Source: Chara braunii (lineage: Eukaryota; Streptophyta; Charophyceae; Charales; Characeae). From it: a stretch of 64,000 nt of DNA. This document shows, in pieces, positions 46,881-58,059 of this stretch. The notes under the pieces are model-generated. The model had not been told where the DNA came from. It was given only the letters and a program-made list of their open reading frames with translations, and ran no database searches. Location: assembly GCA_003427395.1 (NCBI GenBank), contig BFEA01000057.1, forward strand, positions 1,632,572 through 1,696,571. Direction: 5' to 3'. Numbering within the stretch: the stretch's first letter is position 1; the number at the start of each line of letters is the position of its first letter. The translations under genes were made by a program, and so were the position numbers.

Positions 46881-47753
46881 TGCCTCTATGAGCCCCATTC
46901 GACCCCATTTCGGAGCAAGTCGGCCGCCCTAAGTGAAGGCAGGCTCGACGAGGCCCTCAGGGCCCTATTTCGACCACTGCGCAACTAACGAAATTCAGGC
47001 AGTTGCGCAGCGCCAGTTGGTTGAGAGAAGCCAGGCCCTGGGCTGCCTGTGTGAATGTATGGAAAGCAGGCCTTGGGCTGGATACGGGTACTGGGCCAAA
47101 CACAGGCCAAAGGCAGTTGGATGTCTGCAACCACCTCAGGCCCAAGGCCTGTTCTCGTTCGTGTTGGGCCTCAAGCTACCGGGGCCTACTGGAAGCTTCC
47201 TGGGACCGAACGCAGGCAAACCACTTCAAAATAGCAAAGGGCCTGCCTCCACATGGGGCATTCGGGTGCTGGCTGCATGCTGCGCACGCGCTGCTGCGCT
47301 ATTTGCTGGCCAGCGCTCACGCGCTCACGGGCGAGCAGGAAGGAGCAGGCAGCCATAGTCGAGCTACGCTGCTGTAAGTTGGGTGCGGCGCAGGGTGGTC
47401 CTTAGGTGCAAGTGGCATCTGTGTGTTGAGGAACGCGGTTGTGAGTGAGGCGAGAGACATACCTGGTGCTGGAAGCGTGCGACATTGGTCGTTGTATGCT
47501 CGAGCTTCGGGAAAGTTGTTGACATCATCTTTCCGCATTGTAGTCTAGTCTAGATAGGATTTGCCATCTGTAGTCTGGGCGCCGAGCACTAGACAGGATA
47601 TCAACATTGGTTCTTCATTGATGAATGATGAGACTTCTTATTCGGTGAAACTCATGATGCAATTCTGCTGTTGGTTTGAGGTCACAACTATCGGGTCTTG
47701 TGTATATGATGTTGTTTGATTGCTGAAGTTCGCTATTGCTCATCTTCCTTGCA
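46881..47753 (+). mobile_element. E5 5' LTR (873 bp)
   Basis: Begins TGCCTCTATGAGCCCC and ends CATCTTCCTTGCA. It pairs with 52,761-53,664. In the first ~235 bases I count roughly 15-17 differences, so insertion is not recent. CACTC precedes it, and CACTC also overlaps the end of the 3' LTR (53,663-53,667), a possible target duplication. Confidence 0.92.
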
Positions 47754-47756
47754 ATT

Positions 47757-47768
47757 TGGTATCGGAGC
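47757..47768 (+). other. E5 primer-binding site
   Basis: TGGTATCGGAGC lies three bases after the LTR end. It differs at one base from the plant initiator-Met tRNA complement TGGTATCAGAGC. Confidence 0.9.
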
Positions 47769-49004
47769 TGTGGTACGATTGTGGTCATCTGGCGCTTGTC
47801 TTCTGCCTAATGCGGTACATACATGCGGTCTGCTTGGTGAGTTGGGTCGTAAGTGGTGTGTAGTGAGGAGGGCGGAGGCGAGTGAGTAGCGACCCAGGAG
47901 GTGAGGGGTTCGCCAGGAAGGCTACGTGGTGTAATGTGGTTCTCAACAGTGTGATGAGAACTATCTAATGTGCGATCGGTGCTGAGGTGGAACGGCGTGT
48001 AGTGCTGGTTGTGTCGAAGCAATGACTGGTCATCACAATCGGCATCGGGTCATCTGGTGAGATTATCTCTGTGGTTGGGGGCAGCTATTTGAGGTACGTT
48101 GTTGTTAACCTTATCTACCCCTTCGATACATCTTACCATGAGGTTGTGTGTTCCTTCTTGAGAGTTCTCTCATTGTGAGGTGTGGAGTGCGCTCAACCTT
48201 GAGAGTCGGCAATGTTCACGTGGAGCATCTGGGAGAAGATGGGCGGAGCTTTTTGAAGGGCCCTGGACGAAGCATTGGGTCACGGTCACCATGCCAACCC
48301 ATTGGGAGTAAAGCACGCATGCTTTGCTGCTTGTCCTTTGTTCAGCTTGCTGCGCTGTTAGATGGGTACTGAAGGGCAGGCCAGCCCTAAGGGATACGAG
48401 ACCGGGCGTCTTTAAATAAACATCAGAAGGGGAAATCATTGGCTGTGATCATCGTCCTGCTGCGACGTAAAATAATCCTAATGACACTTTGGGACGGTCG
48501 TTAAATTGCCTCTGGATCAGCCAATGTAAGGCTCGCTGCACGCGAGGCTAATCCAGTGCAGGGCTGGCCAGCTCAGCAGATACTTGGGGCACAGGGGTGG
48601 GCCGAACACACACCTTTTAGACACGCAACGCTCTCCAGATCGGACGCTGACGTAAAGTGACATTCAGGGGAACTAAGGGAGGGGTAGATTTCAGGTGATA
48701 AGTTTGAGAAAAATTCCATACTGTCCTATCCACACAAATAATTCTATTTTTATGTTTTGATTAGCTAGGTGTACAGCCATTTGACATCTGACAGAAAGCA
48801 TAATTAGAATTGTTGCTGTTCATTGTGCATTCTGTTCGCGGACTAATCAGGCTAAAAATAGTTTCGTTTGTAGGAATCTGACGTACCTGTTGACCCCAGG
48901 CGTATCTACTCCGAAATAGCCACCAATTATTAAGTTGGTCTGTGCACTACACTGCGGTAGGCATCCAGAGTGCATCAGTGCAGATTGTGTACAGTGCTGT
49001 AACT
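47769..49004 (+). other. E5 5' leader
   Basis: About 1.2 kb between primer-binding site and gag. No conserved frame or repeat is seen. Its length is within the range of plant Ty3 leaders. Confidence 0.6.
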
Positions 49005-49905
49005 TATGAGCAATGAGGAGGACACTAGAGAGGACGACCGGATCTTGCGATAGGCAAGGCGCCCGATTGCCCACTTGGCATTAGGACCAGAGGGCGACAG
49101 GTACCTGTTCCGCCAGCGTAGAGAGAGGTTACAACAGTAGAGGAGGGCTAGAGCAGCAGAGGCTAGCTGGGCACTTGTGAGTGAAGCCGCAGCTTCGGAA
49201 GCCATGGCCACCTCTGCGCAGCGGACTACTCAGGCCGGTAATTCAGGATCTGTCGGGTAACTCACGCAGACCCAAAGTCAGTCCACTAGCGTAATGGCAA
49301 GCCAGCCAATAGTGTTGACTTCCAACGAGATCGCCATACAACAAGCAGCATTGCAGGAGGCACAACTACAGAAGGCATTAGGAGAGATAAAAGCGGAGAA
49401 GGAAAGGATGATTAGAAGAAGAGCCAGGATGCAGCGGAGACAAGCGGACGTTAGTGAGTTAGAGGAGATGGACCTGACGCATGTGACTGATGATGTGAGG
49501 ACCATACGGTAAACGTAGTTGAAATGCAGGACCATCAAACAACCATCCTTCAGGACATTCAACAAAGTCTGGCCCTGTTGGCTGGGCGAGCGCTGGCAAC
49601 GTCACCGATGACTGGGCCTGGCGCTTGGCCCGTTGTACAACCTCCTCCTTTTGTCCCACTAGTGACTGGGGTATCCCCATATGTAGCCCCATCATCGGTC
49701 GCAATCGTTTCCCTGGGCATGCCGCTATCAGGAGGGTTATCAGCAGGATCTAGTTTGCAGGTTCCAGTACAGACAGTGTTTACCCAATCTCTGTTGCAGG
49801 TTGCGGTTACCACGCAGCCTGCTGTCTCGCAGCCTGTACAGCCGCAGGGTATGCAGCCCCAGCAGCTAGCACAGCAGCCTGTGTCAATCCCAGGGTCTAG
49901 CATCC
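49005..49905 (+). pseudogene. gag: E5 gag, truncated and fused to RT
   Basis: The start is placed at ATG 49,005 (MSNEEDTREDDRIL), matching the E4 gag N terminus. Then come Ala-rich sequence, the coiled coil IKAEKERMIRRRARMQRRQA (49,385-49,460) and, one frame over from 49,524, a Gln/Pro/Val-rich linker. The linker runs in frame straight into SIPKGRIYRMSPGELDELR, the start of RT. The capsid C terminus, zinc knuckle and protease, present in E4, are missing. Stops near 49,032, 49,134, 49,258 and 49,512 show decay as well. Confidence 0.8.
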
Positions 49906-51180
49906 CGAAGGGTAGGATCTATCGGATGTCTCCAGGGGAGCTCGATGAGCTTCGCTGACAACTTAAGGAACTCGTAGAGAAGGGTTGGATCCGGCCGAGT
50001 GTCTCTCCTTATGGGTCTCCAGTACTATTCGTACCTAAGAAGGAGGGAACACTTAGGATGTGCATTGACTATAGGGGCCTCAACGCCATCACTGTTAAGA
50101 ACAGAGATCCCGTACCGCGCATCGACGATTTGCTAGATAGAGTGCAAGGGTGTCGGTACTTCAGTAAAATAGATATGAAGTCCGGGTACCATCAGATTGC
50201 AATCCGGCCCGAGGATAAACACGAAACCGCCTTTCAGACCAGGTACGGTCTGTACGAGTTTGTGGTGATGCTTTTCGGTCTTTGCAATGCTCCTGGCACC
50301 TTTCAGCACGCTATGAACCGGATCTTTCATGACTACTTGGATAAGTTTGTCATCGCGTACCTCGATGACATACTTATTTTTAGTAAGACTGTCGAGGAGC
50401 ACGTTGCGCATTTGGACAAAGTCCTCAGTCTCCTGCGACAACACAAATTCAAGATCAACGGTGAGAAGTGCGATTTTGGCCGCACCCGTGTCTTGTACTT
50501 GGGTTATGAGATTTCCGCGGAAGGGTTGAAGCCCGATGACGCGAAGGTGGCCAGCATTCGTGATTGGCCACGTCCTCGGTCTGTGACTGAGATGAGATCT
50601 TTCTTAGGGATAACAGGCTACTAAAGGACTTTCGTTAAGAACTATAGCATAGTGGCCGCTCTTTTGACTGATTTGACCCGCCTTGACACCCCATGGTAGT
50701 GGACAGACGAGTGTGAGGCTGCTTTCAGACATTTGAAGCATGCGTTGACGCACTATGAGGTCTTGAAACTTCCCGATCCTGATAAGCCGTTTGTAGTCAC
50801 CACGGATGCCAGCCAATATGACATTGGCGTCGTGCTTGCGCCGGAGGAGGGGCCAAAGTTGAGGCCTGTTGAGTACATGTCCAAGAAAATGTCGTCTCAG
50901 AAGTTGGCTATGTCCACCTATGAGAAGGAACTCTATGTGGTTTACAAGGCTCTGACCCATTGGAGGCACTATATCCTTGGGAGGTTCTTCATCCTCAGGA
51001 CTGATCATCAGACCCTGAGATGGATGAGAACTCAGCCGGTGCTCTCTGACGCTCTCAAGCGTTGGATCGAAGTCATTAAGCAGTATGACTTTGACCCGCA
51101 ATATTTGAAAGGGGAGTACAACAAGGTTGCTGATGCCTTGTCGCGTAGACCTGATTTCTCAGGTGCGCTGATTACTGAGT
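49906..51180 (+). pseudogene. pol: E5 pol, reverse transcriptase and RNase H
   Basis: RT has [76 protein letters not shown] (about 50,355) and [12 protein letters not shown]. RNase H has FVVTTDASQYDIGVVLAPEE, YEKELYVVYKALTHWRHYIL and LRTDHQTLRW, so its acidic residues are kept. Stops at about 49,957, 50,622 and 50,697 interrupt the frame. It is the best preserved E4/E5-type RT here. Confidence 0.93.
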
Positions 51181-52712
51181 TCGATCTTGCGGACAATGTT
51201 ACTCAGTCCTTGGTGGAAGCCTATCGTGAGGATCCGTTCATGTCTGAGATCATCCGCAGACTCGAGGCGAAGGACAAAGTGACTTCTGCCGAGTTTGAGT
51301 TAGTAAAGGGCTTGTTGTTCCTTAGAAGGCTGGGAATAAACGTTTGTGTGTTCCTAATAGGGAGTCTTTGCGTAGTTTATTTTTAGGCGAGTGTCATAAT
51401 GCCACCGGCCATTTTGGGTACAAGAAAACTGCAGGTAATCTGCTGCACCGGTTCTGGTGGCCCACGATGATGCGAGATGCCCAGCTGTACGTAGAGACTT
51501 GTCAAGTCTGTCATAGGGACAAGCCACGTACGCAGGCTCCTCTTGGGCGCTTGAAGCCCCTTCCAATTCCGGAAAGGCCTAGTGAAAGCTTGTCCATGGA
51601 CTTCATGGATACACGGGTCAACAGCAAGAGTGGGATGAGGCACATCTTCGTTATCGTGGACAGATTTAGCAAGTATTCTAGGTTAGTAGCAATGTCGGAA
51701 ACAACAAAACGGAGTATGTGATTAGAATGATCAAAGAGAACTGGGTCAGGGATTTTGGTTTACCGAAGTCCATTATAAGTGACAGGGATGTCCGATTTAC
51801 CAGTGAGTTGTGGAAGGCTGCCGCTGCGGAACAAGGAACACAATTGCAAATGGCTTCTGGGAATCACCCAGAGGCCAATGGCCAAGCTGAGCAACTGAAC
51901 CGCGCTATCCAACACCTGCTGAGGCATTACATCAAGCCCAACCAGGTGGACTAGGATGAGAAGCTTGCTCTCATCGCCAGCCTGTACAACAACGCGGTAC
52001 ACAGCGCAACCGGGGTGAGCCCAAACAGCTTACTACTGACTTTTAAGCCTAGACTACCCTTGGATTTTCTTCTTCCTGAGAACTAGACAACTGCTGCTCC
52101 GGGTACCTTAGAATTTGCTTACCGGTGCGAACAGAAGATGCAGCAGGTTGTAGAATAGATGGAGAAGGCACAGGTGGCTATGATAGAATTTGTGAACAAA
52201 CACCACCGTGAGTCTTCATTTCAGGTTGGGGACAGAGTCTGGGTTAAGTCCTCAGAACTGGGACAGGGGCACGGGATCTCCCGCAAGCTCATGCCACAGT
52301 ACTTTGGACCATGGGAAGTCTTAGATATTGTTGGTACTGATCCGGATGAACCTTCTTACGTAATCCGGATCCCTGGTCATCTTCGTACTTACCCTGTCTT
52401 TCACGCCTCCAAACTTGCACCTTTTAAACAAACTAATCAGTTCCCCTCTCGTCGCTCAATGCTGCCCCCAACCATGGACAGAGAGGTGGATACGGTATCA
52501 TGGACCACAAGGAGCTGCCGGTGTCAAGACCAACAGGCAGGGGACGTCCTCCGAAACCGAAGCTGCGGTACCGTGTTCGGCTCCGGCATCACACTGATCT
52601 GAAGGAGGACCGCTGGTTCACCAAGGAGGAACTCATGCAAACCGCTCCGCAAGTTGTAGCCCACTACGAGAGATCTATGCAGAAGGGAAAGCGCCCAATG
52701 GTTGAAGACTGA
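51181..52712 (+). pseudogene. pol: E5 pol, integrase and chromodomain-like tail
   Basis: The zinc finger reads NATGHFGYKKTAG and ETCQVCHRDKPRT. Catalytic acids lie in SLSMDFMDT, SIISDRDVRFTSEL and HPEANGQAEQLN. GPWEVLDIVG and FHASKLAPFK follow; the tail ends PTGRGRPPKPKLRYRVRL and KEDRWFTKEELMQT with the stop at 52,710-52,712. Frameshifts near 51,340, 51,715 and 52,480 and stops near 51,952, 52,086 and 52,156 inactivate it. The tail aligns with the E4 tail and resembles a divergent chromodomain. Confidence 0.9.
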
Positions 52713-52737
52713 GCTTCTCGGAGGACTGTTGGAGCTA

Positions 52738-52760
52738 AGGAGGAGGGAAAGTGAGGCCAC
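52738..52760 (+). other. E5 polypurine tract
   Basis: AGGAGGAGGGAAAGTGAGG lies directly before the 3' LTR start TGCCTCTATG. Confidence 0.75.
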
Positions 52761-53664
52761 TGCCTCTATGAGCCCCATTCGACCCCATTTCGGAGCAAGT
52801 CGGCCGCCCCAAGTGAAGGCAGGCTCGACGAGGGCCTCAGGGCCCTATTTCGGCCACTACGCAACTAAGGAAATTTAGGCAGTTGCGCAACGCCAGTTGG
52901 TTGAGAGAAGCCAGGCCCTGGGCCGCCTGTGTGAATGTATGGAAAGCAGTCCCTGGGCTGGATACGGGTACTATGCCAAACATAGGCCAAAGGCAGTTGC
53001 ATGCGTACAACCACCTCAGGCCCAAGGCCTGTTCTCGTTTGTGTTGGGCCTCAGGCTACCGAGGCCTACTGGAGGCTTCTTGGGACCGAACGCAGGCGGG
53101 CCACTTCGATATAGCAAAGGGCCTGCCTCCACATGGGGCATTTGGGTGTTGGCGGCATGCTGCGCAAGCGCTGCTGCGCTATTTGCTGGCCAGCGCTCAC
53201 GCAATCAGGTAGGAAGGAGCAGGCCGCCATAGCCGAGCTACGCTGCTATAAGCTGGGTGTGGCGCAGGGTGGTCCTTGGGTGCAAGTGGCATCTGTGTGT
53301 TGAGGAACGAGGTTGTGAGTGAGGCGAGAGACATACCTGGTGCTGGAAGCGTGCGACATTGGTCGTTGTATGCTCGTACTTCGAGAAAGCTGTGGACGTC
53401 ATCTTTCGGCATTGTAGTCTAGGCTAGATAGGATCTGCCATCTGTAGTCTGGGCGCCGAGCGCCAGATAGGATATCAACATTGGTTCTTCATTGATGATG
53501 ATGATGAGACTTTACCAGCATTGCCAATTATGAGCTCTTGGTGTCTTCTTATTTGGTGAAACTTGTGATGCAATTCTGCTGTTGGTTCGAGGTCACGACT
53601 ATCTGGTCTTGTGTATATGATGTTGTTTGATTGCTGAAGTTCGCTATTCCTCATCTTCCTTGCA
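52761..53664 (+). mobile_element. E5 3' LTR (904 bp)
   Basis: Same start and end as 46,881-47,753. It carries an extra ~45 bases around 53,497-53,545 (GATGATGATGATG to AATTATGAGCTCTTGG) absent from the 5' copy. Confidence 0.92.
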
Positions 53665-54733
53665 CTCCTTTCTTCCTGCGGCGCGCAGCCCGGGGCATTA
53701 TTTTTCCCGAAGGTCATTCTTCTTTCGACCGACGGACCACCAGCGGGACAATTGCCAGCGGAATCACCGGCAGGACCACCAGTGCCGGCGGAACCAGTGG
53801 TTGGACCACCGACAGGATAAGTGTGGGCAGAACCACCGGCGGAACAAGTGGCGGGGACTTGTGATGCCCCAAGGAAAAGTAGTGAAGCTAGAAAAGGCCT
53901 TAACGGCTATTTGACACTTGGCATGCTAAAAAAAGAAAAAAAAATGTGGGAGAATAAGACGAGGAATGAGAGGGAGTGATTGAGTTGGCCGTTAGTAGGG
54001 ATTGGCAAAAGTACGAACTGGCAGGTCCCTACTCTTCCAAAATGGAAGGAAAAGAAAATAAAAGAAAAGAAAAGAGAAAGAGGCCTTAACAGTAAAAAAC
54101 GGTCACTTGGGGAGATACATCCATAACCAGATTCATCCTGGGAATGATGGTTGCAGAGTATCTTAATTTTCTCTTGATTTTGCAGAGAAAATCAAGAAAA
54201 ACCAAGGCCCCATACAACCGAGATGCAACGGATTGCGTGGGGGAGGGGAAACACATGTTTTAGGTGCATCCAAAGCCAATATTGAGTCCGGATGCGCTTG
54301 GAAGTTGACCGTTACATTTTGTTTCAGTTTGGGGCAAGTTGTGGGGCCATGAGGCTAGGGAAAAGTCCATTATGGCGGTCCGAGAATTAACGCACTCCAT
54401 AGGGGTTTCCAGGCCAAAAGAAAAAGGGCCTTGGCTCACCCAAGAACTAGAAAAGAGTATTTTTGGCTTCGACAAATAAAAACGGTAAATGGGGGTCGCA
54501 AGATGGTGGATCTCGTGGCCTAGAATATTCGCGGCACTTGAGGCCCATGAGAAGAAGGGATTGGGGCTGTCGGGGACAAGGGAGCCCCAAATAAAAATGA
54601 GACGTCACCGAGAATGATATCGGGGACTAGATGGGCCCAAAAATTTGGGACATGCGCCGACGAGACCACCGTAGGGACTAGAAAATGGAACTGGCATGGG
54701 AGAATGGCGGGGACTTGAGTGGTCCCAAGGGAG
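53665..54733 (+). other. GR copy C, internal non-coding segment
   Basis: Matches copy B near 26,450-27,300 in reverse, for example AAGGCCTTAACGGCTATTTG and GGGAGTGATTGAGTTGGCCG. 53,728-53,862 is rich in GGACCACC words. No gene. Confidence 0.7.
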
Positions 54734-55946
54734 CAGCTAAATGGATCTGCACATCTAGCTCCGCATCGTTGATGTTACAGGACGACGCTACCCATCCCAG
54801 CATGAGCCCGATGTCCTCCACCGTGCAAGCACGGATTCGAACCGGCGACCTCGGCCTCAAGAGCCAGGTATCTTAACCACTACAGCCAGGTCACAGGGTT
54901 CAAAAGTAGAACCATATCGGTCGTGATATCCACCCCATCCGTGCAAGGCTGAAGTGTCCAACTCAACACACACCACACACAACACCACACAGACACGACG
55001 AAGTCGCCAATCAGTACAAACCCTTACCACTGGTACTCCCTCCCGTCCACCTATACGGGCCACATATCCCGTGGTTAACGGGTGCTTCCACAACAGCTAA
55101 ATGAATGTGCACATCTAGCTCCCCAACGTTGAGGTTACAAGTTGGCGCTACCCATCCCAGCATGAGCCCGACGTCCTCCACCGTCCAAGCACGGATTCGA
55201 ACCGGCGACCTCGGCCTCAAGAGCCAGGTATCTTAACCACTACAGCCAGGGTACGGTGTTCAAAAGTGGAACCATACCGGTCGTGATATCCTACGCACCC
55301 CTGCAAGGCTGTAGTGTCTAACTCAACACACACCATACACAACCACATAGACACGACGAATTCGCGCACACCTCGCTCTCGCCAATCAGCACAAACCCTT
55401 ACCACTGGTATTCCCTCCCGTCCACCTATACGAGCCACATATCCCGCGGTTAATGGGTGCTTCCACAACAGCTAAATGGATCTGCACATCTAGCTCCTCA
55501 ACGTTGAGGTTACAGGACGACCCTACCCATCCCAGCGAGCCCGTCGTCCTCCACCGTGCGAGCACGGATTCGAACCAGCGACCTCGGCCTCAAGAGCCAG
55601 GTATCTTAACCACTACAGCCAGGACACGGTGTTCAAAAGTGGAACCATACCGATCGTGATATCCACCCCACCCCTGCAAGGCTGTAATGTCCAACTCAAC
55701 ACACACCACACACAACACCACACAGACACGACAAATTCTCGCACACCTCGCTCTCGCCAATCAGCACAAACCCTTACCACTGGTACTCCCTCCCGTCCAC
55801 CTATACGGACCACATATCCCGCGGTTAACGGGTGCTTCCACAACAGCTAAGTGTATCTGCACATCTAGCTCCCCAGCGCAGAGGTTACAGGATGGCGATA
55901 CCCATCCCAGCATGAGCCCGACGTCCTCCACCGTGCAAGCACGACA
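54734..55946 (-). repeat. Tandem repeats of ~360-375 bp with tRNA-like heads
   Basis: Three units and the start of a fourth (unit marks at about 54,734, 55,093, 55,467, 55,843). On the minus strand each has a tRNA-like segment of ~73 nt (54,818-54,890; 55,177-55,249; 55,548-55,622): a box A-like TAGTGGTTAAG and a perfect box B GGTTCGAATCC about 30 bases later. The stems are too mismatched for a working tRNA, so this fits a tRNA-derived SINE or a satellite formed from one. The rest of the unit is non-coding, with CACACCACACA words. The fourth unit is cut at 55,946. Confidence 0.75.
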
Positions 55947-56164
55947 ATAAGGTCCATTCACACCGAGTATCCAATCTTTCTCATATCGAATATAATAGAC
56001 TCGGACTTGTTCCATTATGAAATCGCTACAAAAGTACGATAATTCTGTTTTACGCGCTTGAATCAAAGTGTGTGTTTCGTTAAGAGAAGCTTCGCTTACC
56101 TCATTCAATTGAATGTCTAATTCAGGCAGAATAATTTGACTGAACATTTTGGCATCTTGAGCTA
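55947..56164 (-). pseudogene. AT-rich coding-like fragment, possibly organellar
   Basis: On the minus strand an uninterrupted frame of about 70 codons reads KMFSQIILPELDIQLNEVSE and continues through RVYYIRYEKDWILGVNGPY. Base composition is more AT-rich than the flanks, and the sequence matches nothing else in the window. It starts abruptly inside a tRNA-like unit and ends where GR similarity resumes (~56,165), as an inserted fragment would. I do not recognise the protein. Plastid or mitochondrial origin is a guess from composition and codon use. Confidence 0.4.
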
Positions 56165-57835
56165 ACAAAGGGGAGGAGTGTGCAAGCAAGTAGCTTCGTT
56201 AAGATCAAGATCTTGACGGTGTAAAATATTAGCCACTGTGAGTGCAAAACTGAAAGAGCCTAGGGAGAGGGTGTTAGGAGGCAAAAATGAGAGAAAAAGG
56301 GTAAACAAGGGACTGCCCTGCAGTCCGAGATATCTCCGACTAGCAAGGTACAAGGAAATAGAGCCTCAGGCAGAAAATAAGTTGCCTAAGAAAAATCGAA
56401 GCAAAAAGGGGCTCAAAAATGAGAAAACGGAGGCAAACGGAAACCCCCATGAGCATGGGGGCTTTGTTACTGCAATCCGGTCAACTGTTGGTCATGAATC
56501 TGGCCATGAATGAGGTTCAAAGGTCTAGAAACAGAGTTCACAGCAGCTCAACACTTGTCGCAACAAAAAAAAAAAAAAAAAAAAAAAAAAGGAGAGACGA
56601 TGAAACAAAAGGGGAGAAAAGAGGGAAGAAGAATATTCCGGTCATTTGGGACTGCCAGGTCCCTACTATGACCTCATCCCTCCAGATTTTGTGTAGGGCA
56701 ATCCGGATTGCAGCAATATCTAAATTGAAAAAGGCAAAAATGAGTAAAAATGCGAAAAGGAGTTGGTCTTTGTTTTTGTCGGCCATGGATCTGAGATCAG
56801 ATCTCATGGATGAGAGCATATGACCGTTTTTTGTGGGGCCAGCTCAAACGGCCAACTCCGGAATCAGTTGGCAGCCCAAAATGGAAAAAAACAAAAGAAG
56901 GAAAAAACAAAAACAATGTATTTGGCCCAAAACGAAGGCCAGATGCACCAAAAATCGAAAAAGTGAGCCTAGGGGCTCAAAATTGAAGCAAGGACCACTT
57001 GGGGGTAGCTCGGAATAATGCTGGTCTTGGATCTCAGCCAGATCCAAGGCTGAGATGGCACCGAGATATTGGAAAGTACCTCGGCCTACCCAAAATGGAG
57101 TAGAAACAACAAGAATTGAAAAAAAGGTCCATAAGGCCTTTTTCTTTCAAGTAAGGTTGCCCCTTTGGGCATTTGGACTTAATGGGGCAGCATTTGCGAA
57201 ATGAAAAAGAGGCTTGAGGAGGATAAGAGGCAGTCCGAGTTGGTACCGACCACTCAGACTGCATGTACTTGGCAAAAATAAGGTTCAGGTAGCCCCGGAG
57301 AGGCCTAGTGGTGGAAGTTGGCCTTGGGGGTACCTCGGTTCACTTGGAGGCACATGGGGAGGCCCATGGGCTGGCCAGTGCACCAGTTTCAGCCTACATA
57401 AGGTGAGGAAGTTGTCCGCCACACTCACATTTGCATGAGGAGTGCCCATGCTCCCCAAGTGAACTCATAGGAGCACTCTACTCACGTGGAGTGAGAGGAG
57501 GGGAACCGCTGCCAGTTGAGGCTTGAAGGAGACTGTGGGCTAGTGGGAGCAGCCATTGGATCTAGTGAGTGGTGGTGGCCCAAGGAGGTGGTCCGCCATA
57601 GCCCCCAGGATGTAGGAGAGAGAGAGAGGCTTAGAGGAACCCAAGGGGAGGACTCCATAACCTTGGTAGTTATCTGTCATAGCCAGGAGGAGGGTGGAAG
57701 AGGAAGAAGATGAGGGCTTGAGGAAGGAGAGAGTCATAGCTAAGTGAAATATGTGCAAGAAAGGGAGAAGCTTCATCAAGAATGGTCTTTCAACACCAAG
57801 AAAATATAGGAAAGGTGAGTTATAACAAGGAGGAT

Positions 57836-57840
<5 letters not shown>
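56165..57840 (+). other. GR copy C, internal non-coding segment
   Basis: Reverse match to copy B 23,520-25,920, for example GGAAATAGAGCCTCA and GGGGGTAGCTCGG. Lacks the 675-bp transposon of copy B at ~56,335. Contains an A run at 56,565-56,591. No gene. Confidence 0.7.
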
Positions 57841-57868
<28 letters not shown>

Positions 57869-58040
57869 CCCCTTCTTCTTCCTCTTCTCCTTATTCTTCT
57901 TCTTCTTCTTCTTTTTCTCCTTCCTCTTCTTCTTTTTATTCCTCTTTCTTCTTCTTTTTCTTTTTCTTCTTCTTCTGCTTCTTCTTCTTTCCTTTTTGTT
58001 TCTTCCTCTCCATTTTCCTCTTCACCCTCTCCTTCCTCTT
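57841..58040. repeat. T run and CTT-rich tract
   Basis: About 28 Ts followed by CTT/CTC-rich DNA; counterpart of 23,271-23,515 in copy B. Confidence 0.9.
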
Positions 58041-58059
58041 CCTTCTTGTCTCACTTAAG

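Noticed and set aside
46562-46891. 109-codon frame
   Set aside because: It lies in GR non-coding DNA, runs across the E5 LTR edge, and has no equivalent in copy B.
54818-54890. Functional tRNA gene on the minus strand
   Set aside because: Box A and box B are present, but acceptor and T stems pair poorly and the unit is tandemly repeated, so a tRNA-derived repeat fits better.
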